NCBI RefSeq assembly: GCF_013839515.1
Contig: NZ_JACDNQ010000001.1
Location: 62,001-126,000 of the forward strand
Direction of reading: 5' to 3'
Source of the DNA: Natronomonas salinimetallica
GTDB taxonomy: Archaea > Halobacteriota > Halobacteria > Halobacteriales > Haloarculaceae
Length of the DNA: 64,000 nucleotides
Within the stretch, counting starts at the first letter, position 1. The number at the start of each line of letters is the position of its first letter. Under the pieces are notes generated by a model, which had not been told where the DNA came from, ran no database searches, and saw only the letters and a program-made list of their open reading frames with translations. The position numbers were made by a program, and so were the translations under genes. Positions 34,753 to 43,315 of this stretch are shown one piece after another.

Positions 34753-37700
34753 CACCAAACAGAAATCGCTGAGCTCAGGGGACGCACATACCGCGACGAG
34801 TGACAACCCATCTGGAATCCATCAGAAATCCGGTGAACATGCAGAGGCTGGGTTCAGCAGTACGAACCGGTAGGGGCGTCAATCTGTGGCCGCCGTCTCC
34901 GTGAGTGGAAGGTTGACGACGAACACGCTTCCTTCGGGATCGTTATCTTCGACCCAAACAGCGCCACCGTACTGCTCGACGAGCGTCCGGATCAGATAGA
35001 GGCCGAGCCCGGTTCCTGGGCTGTCAAGGCCTTTTTCGCCCTTCCCGAAGATCGTCTCTTTTTGAGTATCGGGAATGCCGGGACCGTTGTCTGCGACCCT
35101 GACAGTTATGATCTCTTCATCAATCCTCGTCGAAATCCGCACCTCGGGTCTCTGCTTGTCGTTGTGGACCACCGCGTTCTGCAGGAGGTTCCGAAACACC
35201 GCTTCAAGCAACTCGTTCCCCCGAACGTGAGCCCTCGGAATCTGGCCATCGATGGTGACCATCGCCGTATCGAACTTCGCGCAGACGTTCTCAACCACTG
35301 GGTTGAGACACTGATCCAGCCTGACAGGCTCGATATCTTCTTCAGTACTCAGCATGATATCGGAGAGATCACGGGCCGTCTTTGTCAACTCAGTTGCACT
35401 TTCGGTTGCGTCCTGGATCGCCTCTAAGTCCTCTTTCCCAGCTTCTTCGACGTGTTTTTTGAGCAGTTCCGCTCGACCACTAACTACGGCCATATCGTTG
35501 CGAATATCGTGACGCACGACCTGATTGAGCACCTCGAGATTGTCCCTTTGGTCTTCGATTTTTTGCTCGTATTCCTTTTGTTTGGTGGTGTCTTGGCCGA
35601 CAGCGACGAACTTCTGTGGTTGTCCGTCTTCGTCGGTGATCGGCGAGATCGTCTGATTGAGAACGATTCCCTCGCCGTCGGCTCCTTCCTCGAACATTTC
35701 GTCGGCCCATTGCTCGCCCGAGAGGATCGTCTCCCAGAGCTCTCCGTAATACCCGTCGCCATATTCGCCTGATTTGAGGATGCTCGGATCTTGGCCCACG
35801 GCTTCGGATTCGCTAAACCCAGTGATCTCTTCGAATGCCGGATTGACGTACTCGATAGTCCCTTCAGTATCGGTGATATACACTATGTGAGCGGTCTGTT
35901 CGACGGCTTTCCGGAATTGTCGGAGTTTCCGCTCACGTTGTTTCTGTTCGTCGATGTCGATGTGAATTCCCACGGCACGAACCGGTTTGCCGTCTGCATC
36001 CCGTTCGACAGTCTTACCGACATCACGAATCCACTTCCAGTCGCCGTTGGCAGTCTGTAGCCGGTTTTCGGTGTCGTAGTAGTCGGTCTCGCCCGTGATG
36101 TGACTGTCTATGGCCGCCTCTGTATCAGCGACGTCATCGGGATGGACGCGCTTTTCCCAGGCGTTGAGGTGTGACTCGATCTCATCAAGCGAGTAGCCAA
36201 GCATCTGGGCCCACTGCTCGTTGAACTCCACCTCGTCGGTGGTCATATCCCAGTCCCAGACACCCAGTTCAGCGCCGTCGACCGCAAGTTCGAGTCGTTC
36301 CTTGAGGTGCTTAATTTCCTCTTCTCGCTCTTTGCGCTCGGTGGTGTCACGAACGACACAGATGAGACCACCGTTGTCAGTCTCAGTCAGCGATAGGTCC
36401 TGGTGGAAGGTTTCACCATTCTTTCGTCTCCCCGTGGCTTCACCACGCCATTTTCCCCGATCTTCGAGGGCTCTGAGGACCTCGCTCTCGAGCCGCTCAA
36501 CCTCATCGTCCTCATAAAATATCCGCCACGTATTCCCGACCAGTGCTTCGGGATCATCGTATCCGTAGATGTCCGCGTGGGCCTGATTTAAATAGATCAA
36601 TTCGTTGTTTTCGTTGAGGATCGACATCCCGTCCATCGATGCGTCCATCGCTTCCGCCCGTTCAAGCACCGACTGGGCGCGCTTGCGATCGGTAATGTCG
36701 ACGTATAGTGCGTGGGTTCCGACAACGTCGCCTTCGTTATTCCGGCGCGGCGTCGCCTGAAGGAGCGTGACTAATCGCTTATCGTCGGCTGTGATAAACT
36801 CACGCTCTTTGGGTGTGAACTCGCCGTCGAGGGATCGCTGATACCCGCCTTTATCCAACAGTCGTTCAGTAGATGTTTCGGTGTATACGTTTGCAAGTGG
36901 TTGTTCCTGAAGCTCCTCTCGTGAGTAGCCCAGTTTGTCGGCGAATCGCTGATTGCAGTCCTCGATGATCGGCTCGCCATTCGCCTCACGCGTGAAGGCC
37001 ATCATTACCGGTGCGTTCTCGAACAATTCTTGATACTGAGAGTCATACTGGTCTCGGACCTGAATGTGATAGTGCGCATGCGCGATGGTGTCGCTGAGGT
37101 CTTCGAGCAGTGACTGTTCGTCAGCATCGAACGCGTTTGGATAGGTAGCGTAAACGTTCAACACGCCATAGAGGGTTCCGTCGTGCTCGATTGGGATCGC
37201 TGCACTCGATTGATAGCTCCGTTCGAGCGCCGCCTCGCGCCACGGATCGTAGGTTGGATCCGCCGAAATATCTTGCACCACTTGACTCGTGCGAGTTCTA
37301 ACGGCCTGTCCTGTTGGTCCCTGCCCCGTTGTACTGTCATCGACGGTGATCTCGGCGGTATCGAGATAGCCTGCTTCTTCTCCAGCCGACGCTCTGGGAG
37401 TCACATGTGCAGTGTCAGCATCGAGACCGCCGATCCAGGCGAATACGTAGGGGTCAGCGTCGATGAGCCGTTCACAGACGCTGGCCTCGATGTCATCGCG
37501 TGTTCTGGCCTGGACGAGATCAGACTGAATATCTCTGACGAGGGCGGCAATGCGTTTGAGGTCGCTTGCTCGTTGCTGTTCGGTTGCAGCGGTGATTCGC
37601 TGTGCGAGAAATGCGAAATGTTCGGTCGAGCTGCCTTTCGGGACGTAATCAGTGCTCCCCGCAGAGAGTGCCTCGGGTACGACCGTCTCAAGGTCCTCGT

Positions 37701-38127
37701 TGGTGTAGAAAATAAACGGTAGGCTGGGATACTCCTTGCGGACAGCCTCAAGAAAGCTAAGTCCATCGCGGCCAGGCATGTCGTATTCGGAGACGATGCA
37801 GTCAATGTCGTGATTGTTTAAAAGCGTCAGTCCCTCGTTGGGGGTGGTTGCGGTATAAAAAGTGATCCGGTCGTCGCTATGTCTCGGAAGCTCAGTGGCC
37901 GTGCTATCGAACGCCGGTTCATTATCGACATAGAGAACGTGTATTCTATCGTTCGTTGTGGTCACAACTTCTCCAATTGATTGATCCGAACCAAACATTT
38001 AAGTAAATACCGGTACATCCCATGCCGGATACGCGCCTTCAGTCCTACATACCATTTCAAATATAATCCTAATCTAGTATTTTCTCCACCGGTCAGTTCA
38101 CCATGATAAGAGTTCTATGACACCCTC
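34729..38127. mobile_element. Candidate mobile insertion cassette carrying a sensor kinase
   Basis: A 3.4-kb segment bounded by inverted repeats. The outer 15 bp GAGGGTGTCATAGAA (34729-34743) is repeated exactly in reverse at 38113-38127, and the match extends to 21 of 24 bp (34729-34752 against 38104-38127). CACGGAGT abuts the left end (34721-34728) and recurs in the same orientation after one extra T at the right end (38129-38136), as a target-site duplication would. The only gene inside is the 1039-residue kinase; I see no transposase or transposase fragment. This fits the known class of mobile insertion cassettes, moved in trans by a related insertion sequence. Confidence 0.65.
34879..37998 (-). 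CDS. Large hybrid-type sensor kinase: degenerate receiver, GAF, four PAS, histidine kinase (kinase 3)
   Basis: A 1039-residue soluble sensor. Order: receiver-like domain (18-135), GAF (about 145-310), four PAS/PAC domains (about 325-440, 445-560, 565-690, 695-820), HisKA with VVRHDIRNDMAVVSG near 835, and HATPase_c with LLQNAVVHN, DNGPGIP and GTGLGLYLI. In the receiver the phospho-accepting Asp position is Glu71 (SEYDMPGRDG, where CheY has D-x-x-MP), and the acidic pair reads VDNEP, so it probably cannot be phosphorylated normally. It is the sole gene of the inverted-repeat-bounded segment. An in-frame GTG at 37965 is an alternative start that suits a TATA-like stretch at 38000-38012. Confidence 0.92.
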   Translation of the reverse strand: MFGSDQSIGEVVTTTNDRIHVLYVDNEPAFDSTATELPRHSDDRITFYTATTPNEGLTLLNNHDIDCIVSEYDMPGRDGLSFLEAVRKEYPSLPFIFYTNEDLETVVPEALSAGSTDYVPKGSSTEHFAFLAQRITAATEQQRASDLKRIAALVRDIQSDLVQARTRDDIEASVCERLIDADPYVFAWIGGLDADTAHVTPRASAGEEAGYLDTAEITVDDSTTGQGPTGQAVRTRTSQVVQDISADPTYDPWREAALERSYQSSAAIPIEHDGTLYGVLNVYATYPNAFDADEQSLLEDLSDTIAHAHYHIQVRDQYDSQYQELFENAPVMMAFTREANGEPIIEDCNQRFADKLGYSREELQEQPLANVYTETSTERLLDKGGYQRSLDGEFTPKEREFITADDKRLVTLLQATPRRNNEGDVVGTHALYVDITDRKRAQSVLERAEAMDASMDGMSILNENNELIYLNQAHADIYGYDDPEALVGNTWRIFYEDDEVERLESEVLRALEDRGKWRGEATGRRKNGETFHQDLSLTETDNGGLICVVRDTTERKEREEEIKHLKERLELAVDGAELGVWDWDMTTDEVEFNEQWAQMLGYSLDEIESHLNAWEKRVHPDDVADTEAAIDSHITGETDYYDTENRLQTANGDWKWIRDVGKTVERDADGKPVRAVGIHIDIDEQKQRERKLRQFRKAVEQTAHIVYITDTEGTIEYVNPAFEEITGFSESEAVGQDPSILKSGEYGDGYYGELWETILSGEQWADEMFEEGADGEGIVLNQTISPITDEDGQPQKFVAVGQDTTKQKEYEQKIEDQRDNLEVLNQVVRHDIRNDMAVVSGRAELLKKHVEEAGKEDLEAIQDATESATELTKTARDLSDIMLSTEEDIEPVRLDQCLNPVVENVCAKFDTAMVTIDGQIPRAHVRGNELLEAVFRNLLQNAVVHNDKQRPEVRISTRIDEEIITVRVADNGPGIPDTQKETIFGKGEKGLDSPGTGLGLYLIRTLVEQYGGAVWVEDNDPEGSVFVVNLPLTETAATD

Positions 38128-38136
38128 TCACGGAGT
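38104..38136. repeat. Right terminal inverted repeat and target duplication
   Basis: Right terminal repeat 38104-38127 ending TTCTATGACACCCTC, one extra T, then CACGGAGT at 38129-38136. Confidence 0.7.
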
Positions 38137-38139
38137 AGT

Positions 38140-38219
38140 TATAGCAGAGATCGGAAGACAGTACACACTCGACCGCACGGCGGCAGTGCGATCGATGTGT
38201 ACGTAGTTGCGATGTTCAC
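38140..38219. repeat. 80-bp direct repeat, copy 1, with long hairpin
   Basis: Matches 40171-40250 at 76 of 80 positions. Contains a nearly perfect hairpin at 38161-38202: GTACACACTCGACCGCAC pairs with GTGCGATCGATGTGTAC across the loop GGCGGCA, with one mismatch and one bulge. It begins 3 bp after the right target-site copy of the cassette. The rest of 37999-38352 holds the cassette's right end and a second hairpin, but no gene. Confidence 0.9.
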
Positions 38220-38271
38220 AACTGGTCTCGTTCATACTCATACTGACGGACAAAAGAATGTACACACGACT

Positions 38272-38317
38272 CACGAGTGATCCGCCGTTCGCTCCGTCGA
38301 ACGGTGTGATCCTCGTG
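38272..38317 (-). terminator. Nested hairpin downstream of the LOV kinase gene
   Basis: CCGTTCG (38285-38291) pairs with CGAACGG (38298-38304) around CTCCGT, and the flanks CACGAG-T-GATC and GATCCTCGTG pair outside it. It lies 36-81 bp past the stop of the kinase gene. A terminator role is inferred from place and stability; no T-rich run follows directly. Confidence 0.45.
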
Positions 38318-38352
38318 CGTCGGTTTCATTTGATTTCGTCCACCAGTATCAC

Positions 38353-40116
38353 TCAAGAGCCGCTATCCGCCACAATGCTTTGATCTACACTCGGCAATTG
38401 AAACGTCACCACGCTTCCTCGTGGGTCGTTATCACTAATCGTTAACTCTCCACCAAGCGTCGTTATCACCCACTCCATCATCCATAATCCAATACCGAGG
38501 CTGTGCTGGAGCGGCGTCTCCTCTCCCGATTCGATCACGCGCCGCTCGAGATCCGGAATCCTGGGGCCGTTGTCAGCTACCGATATGTACACGTAGTCGG
38601 CATCTGATTCCCGGTCAACCGTAATCGAAACGTCTGGCGATGACTGATCACTGTGTTTGACTGCATTCTCGACAGCCTCATCTATGGCTTGCTCGAGTAA
38701 ATCTGCGTTTCGAACGTAAATCGTCCCGTCACCATCGATCGATGCAGTGATTTCCGCGTCTGCGTACTGATTCTGATACGCTTCGAAAAGCGTCTCAACA
38801 TTGAGACGATTCCACGTCTGGTCGTCGTCGGTCATGGCAAAAACTTCGCGGATGCCGTCCACCGTCTCCGCGATCTTCTGCATCGATGTTGCTTGATCCC
38901 GAATCGCTTCGATTGACGCCTGTCGGGATTCTTCGTCCATCTTATCAGATGCTAACAGTTTTGCGTGTCCGTCAATCACGCTCACGGAGTTTCGCAAATT
39001 GTGCCGCACCACTCGATTAAGCACATCAAGCGTCTGTTTCGTGAGCAGGTTCTCGCCAATGTCCTGCATGATCGCCACGAACTGCGTTGTGTTCCCGTCC
39101 TTGCCCGTGGCAGGGATGATCTTCTGTGTGACCTCAAAGAGCTCCCCCTGTTTGGTCTGATTCGTCAGCTCCGCTTCCCACACGTCGCCGGCCGTGATTT
39201 GCTCCCACAGGTCCGCATAAAACGCGTCGTCTTGTTGCCCGGATTTGAGTATGGATGGATTGCGCCCGTTTGCCTCGGTAGCCGTATACCCGGTCATCTG
39301 CTCGAAGGCAGGATTGACATACTGTATCGTCCCGTCCGGGTCGGTTATGAAAATGGCTTCCTCAGACCCTTCAGCCTGCTTCTTAAACAGCGTGAGATCC
39401 TGTTCGAATCGCTTTTCGGTGGTCACATCCTTCTGATAGCCGAGGTAGTTGGTGACGGTCCCTGACCCGGATCGGATCGGAACGATCGTCACACGATTCC
39501 AGAACATCGTGCCGTCGCTCCGGTAATTCCGGAGTTTGACAGTCACGGGCTCTTCGGCTTCGATGGCGGCTCGCATCTGCGCAACCGGCTTCTCGCGTGT
39601 TGACTCGCCCTGGAGAAATCGACAGTTTTGCCCGAGGATCTCGTCACGGGGATAGCCGGTGAGTTCGCAAAACCCGTCATTGACGTAAATGAGCGGGTTA
39701 TCGGGTTGGGATGGATCTGAAATCGAGATGCCAAACGGGGCTTCGTCCATCGCTGCACTGCGGAGCAGACGTCCAACCGTAGAATCAGGCTCAACAATCG
39801 GGAGTACGGAGGCCTGAACCTGTTGAGTGTTATCCCACCGCATCAGTGAATTCACGATGATAACCCGCTGAGACTGATCGGCAGGCATCTGTAGCTCCAC
39901 GGCAAGCCCCAATACCGGTTCGTCTTCATTTTCGATTCGAGTCACTTGCTCGCGGAGCTCGGAGTGATACTCCGGTATCACAACGTCCGTCAATGACCGC
40001 CCGACAAGCTGTTCTTGAGACTCTACTCCAAGGAGTGTACAGAACACGGGATCCGCATACGTAATCCTCATACCGGAGTGGATAACAAATGAGTCCGGGA
40101 TGCCTTTAGATGTCAT
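38353..40116 (-). CDS. LOV-domain sensor histidine kinase, probable blue-light receptor (kinase 2)
   Basis: A 587-residue soluble kinase: PAS (1-110), LOV (118-238), PAS (245-355), HisKA (VVRHNLRNSVSV, His372) and HATPase_c. The LOV core has GQNCRFLQG with the adduct-forming Cys165, Asn197 in LRNYRS, Asn207 in FWNR and Gln228 in LGYQKD. Distances from the Cys (32, 42, 63) equal those of the FMN-contacting residues of plant phototropin-type LOV2. The protein should therefore bind flavin and signal in blue light. Its second PAS and kinase core resemble those of kinase 3. An 80-bp hairpin repeat is 55 bp upstream of its start; the gene is less GC-rich than the chromosome. Confidence 0.92.
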   Translation of the reverse strand: MTSKGIPDSFVIHSGMRITYADPVFCTLLGVESQEQLVGRSLTDVVIPEYHSELREQVTRIENEDEPVLGLAVELQMPADQSQRVIIVNSLMRWDNTQQVQASVLPIVEPDSTVGRLLRSAAMDEAPFGISISDPSQPDNPLIYVNDGFCELTGYPRDEILGQNCRFLQGESTREKPVAQMRAAIEAEEPVTVKLRNYRSDGTMFWNRVTIVPIRSGSGTVTNYLGYQKDVTTEKRFEQDLTLFKKQAEGSEEAIFITDPDGTIQYVNPAFEQMTGYTATEANGRNPSILKSGQQDDAFYADLWEQITAGDVWEAELTNQTKQGELFEVTQKIIPATGKDGNTTQFVAIMQDIGENLLTKQTLDVLNRVVRHNLRNSVSVIDGHAKLLASDKMDEESRQASIEAIRDQATSMQKIAETVDGIREVFAMTDDDQTWNRLNVETLFEAYQNQYADAEITASIDGDGTIYVRNADLLEQAIDEAVENAVKHSDQSSPDVSITVDRESDADYVYISVADNGPRIPDLERRVIESGEETPLQHSLGIGLWMMEWVITTLGGELTISDNDPRGSVVTFQLPSVDQSIVADSGS

Positions 40117-40170
40117 AATTAACCCTTGACCGTATTAGATAGAAAAGTTTGGGGCCAGATTCATCGAAGA

Positions 40171-40250
40171 TATAGTAGAGATCGGAAGACAATACACACT
40201 CGACCGCACGGCGGCAGTGCGATCGATGTGTACATAGTTGCGATGTTTAC
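40171..40250. repeat. 80-bp direct repeat, copy 2, upstream of the LOV kinase
   Basis: 76 of 80 bases equal to 38140-38219; the four differences are at the edges of or outside the hairpin stem. Starts 55 bp upstream of the LOV kinase ATG and 36 bp before the rlmE stop. Confidence 0.9.
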
Positions 40251-40286
40251 TATAGTTCACGTACGAGAACACATAGCACACCCGGG

Positions 40287-41045
40287 CTACTCTACGGTCT
40301 CGCCGAACCCGAACCGCGGTTTGACGTCCGTTATCTCGATCTCGACCTCCTCGCCCGGTTCGGCGTCGGCGACGAACAGCGTGTATCCTTCGACCTTTGC
40401 GATCCCGTCGCCCTCGCGGCCGACGTCCTCGATTTCGACCTCGACGCGGTCGCCCTCCCTGACCGGGGCGGTCAGCCGCCCCTTCGCGACCATATACAGC
40501 TCCGAGGAGGAGTCCCGCGAGGCGGCGGGGTGGATCGTCCGGACGTACTCGAACTCCCGGTCGATATCGGCCCGCAGTTCGTCGGTGTCTGGGCCTTCGA
40601 ACACCTTCGCGACGAAGTCGCCGCCGGGAGCGAGCAGTTCGAGCGACGTCTCGAAGGCGGTTCGGGCGAGATACACCGACCGAGCGTGATCCAGCGAGTA
40701 CTCGCCGGTCATGTTCGGGGCCATATCGGAGATCACGACGTCGGCCTCGCCGACGGCCGCCGTGATCCGCTCGCGGGTGTCGGCCTCGGTCATGTCACCC
40801 CGGATCGTCTCGACGCCGTCGATCGGTTTGATCCGCTGGAGGTCGACACCGACCACGGTGCCGCCCTCGCCCGCGAGTTCGTTTGCGACCTGGAGCCATC
40901 CGCCGGGGGCGGCCCCGAGATCGACGACGGTATCGCCGTCGCTTATAAGCCCCGCGTCCTCGTCGAGCTGTTTGAGTTTGTAGGCGGCCCGCGATCGGTA
41001 GCCCTGCTGTTTGGCCCGGTTGTAGTAGTCGTCCTTCCGCGTCAT
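40287..41045 (-). CDS. rlmE: 23S rRNA (uridine-2'-O)-methyltransferase with TRAM domain (RlmE/FtsJ type)
   Basis: SAM-dependent 2'-O-methyltransferase of the FtsJ/RrmJ family, 252 residues. YRSRAAYKLKQLDE at 17-30 contains the first catalytic Lys, VVDLGAAPGGWLQVA near 43 is SAM motif I, VISDMAPNMTGEYSLDH near 107 has the catalytic Asp, and FVAKVFEGPD near 150 the second Lys. Residues 190-252 form a TRAM domain, a haloarchaeal addition that helps bind RNA. Start is ATG 41045 (MTRKDDYYNRA). GC content returns to chromosomal level, marking the edge of the kinase island. Confidence 0.94.
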   Translation of the reverse strand: MTRKDDYYNRAKQQGYRSRAAYKLKQLDEDAGLISDGDTVVDLGAAPGGWLQVANELAGEGGTVVGVDLQRIKPIDGVETIRGDMTEADTRERITAAVGEADVVISDMAPNMTGEYSLDHARSVYLARTAFETSLELLAPGGDFVAKVFEGPDTDELRADIDREFEYVRTIHPAASRDSSSELYMVAKGRLTAPVREGDRVEVEIEDVGREGDGIAKVEGYTLFVADAEPGEEVEIEITDVKPRFGFGETVE

Positions 41046-41221
41046 AGGTGCTCGATCCCCCTCCGTGTGGCGCTTCGCGTGCGAACTGTCGGCGAACAGG
41101 CGTTCATACTGGCTATGAGGCGGCCGACCCGGAAATGCGCGTCGGATGTGCGGTCCGGTACGGATCGGCGCTCCGGCCGAATACACTCACCTTTATTCGG
41201 GGCTGCGCCGACAGCGGAGGT

Positions 41222-42589
41222 ATGCCTTCGCTCGAAGTGGACCGCGAACAGTGGTCGACGCGTGCCGGGTTCGTGCTCGCGGCGGTCGGCAGCGCCGTCG
41301 GACTCGGGAACATCTGGCGGTTCCCGTTCGTGACCGGCGAAAGCGGCGGTGCCGGATTCCTCCTCGTGTACCTGCTTTTCGTCGTCTCGATCGGCCTCCC
41401 CGCGATCCTCGTCGAGTTCGTCGTCGGCCGACAGACCCGAAGCAATCCCGTCGGCGCGTTCAGGGCCATCGGGACCGGACGCTGGCGGTACGTCGGATGG
41501 ATCTTCGTCGTGACGACGTTCGTCATCATGTCCTACTACAGCGTCGTCGCGGGGTGGACGATCCGGTATACGATCCTCGGCCTACAGGGGGGGTACGCCG
41601 CCGATCCGGCGGCCGCGGGCGAGCAGTTCCTCTCGCTGGCACAGGGCGTCGAGGCGATGGCGTTTCACGCGCTCTTTTTGCTCGTTATCGTCGCTATCGT
41701 CGGATTGGGGATCCGCCGCGGGATCGAGTTGGCGGTGAAGGTGATGGTTCCGGCGATCGTCCTCGTCGTCGCCGGCCTCGCCGTCTGGGCGGCGACCCTC
41801 GACGGGGCGGGGGCGGCGTACGCCTACTACCTCTCGCCGGACCTCGGCGCCATCGTCGCCGACTGGACCTCGATCCTTCCGGCCGCGGCCGGACAGGCGT
41901 TCTACACCCTCTCGTTGGGTTTCGGCATCATGATCACCTACGCGTCCTATCTCGGGGAGGATCGGAACCTGGCGGCCGACGGCGCGATCATCATCGTCTT
42001 CGATACCGCGATCGCGTTCGCCGTCGGGTTGGTCGTCTTTCCGATCCTCTTCACCGCGGGTATCGATCCGGGCGACCCGGGTGTCGGCGCGATCTTCATC
42101 ACGCTCGCCGCGGCCTTCGGCGAACTCGCGGCGGGTGGGCTGATCGGCACGCTGTTTTTCGCGACCGTCGCCGTCGCCGCGCTATCGAGTGCGATCAGCC
42201 TGACCGAGGTGGTCGTCGCCTACGCGATCGACGAACGCGGGGTCGGGCGGTTCCGGGCGACGGTGCTCGTCTGCGGTGCGCTCTTCGTCCTCGGGCTCGG
42301 GCCGGCCTACGACATCGTGTTGCTCGAGTTGTACGACGGACTCGCCGACGGCGTATTGCTCCTCCTCGGCGGAGTGCTCGTGACGGCCTACGTCTCCTGG
42401 AAGTGGTCCGAGGAGGCGATCGAGGAACTCGAACGGGGCATCGGGGGGCTCGGACGGCTCGGAACCTCCTGGATCTGGCTGGCCCGGATCCCGGTGCTCG
42501 TCGTGTTGGTCGTCTCGCTCGTCCTCGGGATCGTCGACTACGTCGGATTCATCGACGGATCGTTTCTCCCGTGGCTCCGAGCGCTGTGA
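41222..42589 (+). CDS. NSS-family sodium-dependent transporter
   Basis: A 455-residue sodium:neurotransmitter-symporter family protein with about eleven to twelve helices, probably importing an amino acid with Na+. The first helix contains AAVGSAVGLGNIWRFPF at about residues 18-34, the family signature that forms the Na+ and substrate sites; helix 6 and 8 regions are SLGFGIMITYASYLG near 232 and SSAISLTEVVVAY near 322. Length is close to LeuT. Start ATG 41222 is backed by a TTTATT stretch about 30 bp upstream. Substrate cannot be read from the sequence. Confidence 0.92.
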   Translation: MPSLEVDREQWSTRAGFVLAAVGSAVGLGNIWRFPFVTGESGGAGFLLVYLLFVVSIGLPAILVEFVVGRQTRSNPVGAFRAIGTGRWRYVGWIFVVTTFVIMSYYSVVAGWTIRYTILGLQGGYAADPAAAGEQFLSLAQGVEAMAFHALFLLVIVAIVGLGIRRGIELAVKVMVPAIVLVVAGLAVWAATLDGAGAAYAYYLSPDLGAIVADWTSILPAAAGQAFYTLSLGFGIMITYASYLGEDRNLAADGAIIIVFDTAIAFAVGLVVFPILFTAGIDPGDPGVGAIFITLAAAFGELAAGGLIGTLFFATVAVAALSSAISLTEVVVAYAIDERGVGRFRATVLVCGALFVLGLGPAYDIVLLELYDGLADGVLLLLGGVLVTAYVSWKWSEEAIEELERGIGGLGRLGTSWIWLARIPVLVVLVVSLVLGIVDYVGFIDGSFLPWLRAL

Positions 42590-42598
42590 CGGTCCATC

Positions 42599-43315
42599 TC
42601 ACGCCGGGCGTGTTTCCGACCGTCGGATAGCGCCCGTGATGAGGTACACGAACGGTGTATCGAGGACCGCGATCGCTAGCTTGAGGACGTACTGGCCGAC
42701 CATGAGCGAGACGACGGCCGCCGTCGGAAGCCGCGGACCGATCCCGAGGACCGTCGGCATCGCCCAGAAGGCGATACCGACGAAGATGACGGTGTCGAGC
42801 AGCTGGCTCGTCCCCGTCGATGCGATGTTGCGGAGCCACAGGTACTTGCCGTCGGTCCGCTCTTTGATCGCCTGAAAGACGAGCACGTCGTAGTTCTGGC
42901 TGACGACGTAGGCGAGGAGACTCCCGGCCACGATGTTCGTCGAGGCACCGAGCACCTCGGCGAACGTGGCGGCGAACGCCGGGTCGGCCGCCGGCGCGAG
43001 GATCGTACTCCAGACCAACGCGAGCACGAGGAAGTTTATCGCGAACGCGGCGTTGACGAGCACCTGCGCGGCCCGTTTGCCGTAGAGTTCGGTGTAACAG
43101 TCGGAGGCGAGAAACGTCAGCGCGTACGCGAGTGCGGCACCCGGCAGCGCCAGTTCGGCCCCCGCAAGCGGGATCGAGACGGGGAGGTCGAACGCCAATA
43201 CCTTCGCGGCCGTCAACTGGGCCGTCGCGAGCGAGGCGACGAAGATCGCCGCGAGCACGATTGCCCCGGCGGGCGGCTCGGGCCGGGACGTGGGGGCCGC
43301 GGCCGGCCTACTCAT
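42599..43315 (-). CDS. Queuosine-precursor transporter (QPTR/VUT family)
   Basis: A 238-residue membrane protein with six helices of the YhhQ/VUT family. AAKVLAFDLPVSIPLAG, TFLASDCYTELYGKRAAQ near 68 and the AYVVSQNYDVLVFQAIKERTDGKYLWLRN segment (in parts: VVSQNYDV, KERTDGKYLWLRN) are characteristic. In archaea it likely imports a deazaguanine precursor such as preQ0 for archaeosine synthesis. Its start overlaps the end of the ribbon-helix-helix gene by 8 bp. It converges on the NSS transporter with only 9 bp between stops. Confidence 0.9.
   Translation of the reverse strand: MSRPAAAPTSRPEPPAGAIVLAAIFVASLATAQLTAAKVLAFDLPVSIPLAGAELALPGAALAYALTFLASDCYTELYGKRAAQVLVNAAFAINFLVLALVWSTILAPAADPAFAATFAEVLGASTNIVAGSLLAYVVSQNYDVLVFQAIKERTDGKYLWLRNIASTGTSQLLDTVIFVGIAFWAMPTVLGIGPRLPTAAVVSLMVGQYVLKLAIAVLDTPFVYLITGAIRRSETRPA

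Noticed and set aside
34729-38127. Full insertion sequence
   Set aside because: The inverted repeats are convincing but no transposase or fragment is encoded; the only gene is a sensor kinase. Hence called a cassette.
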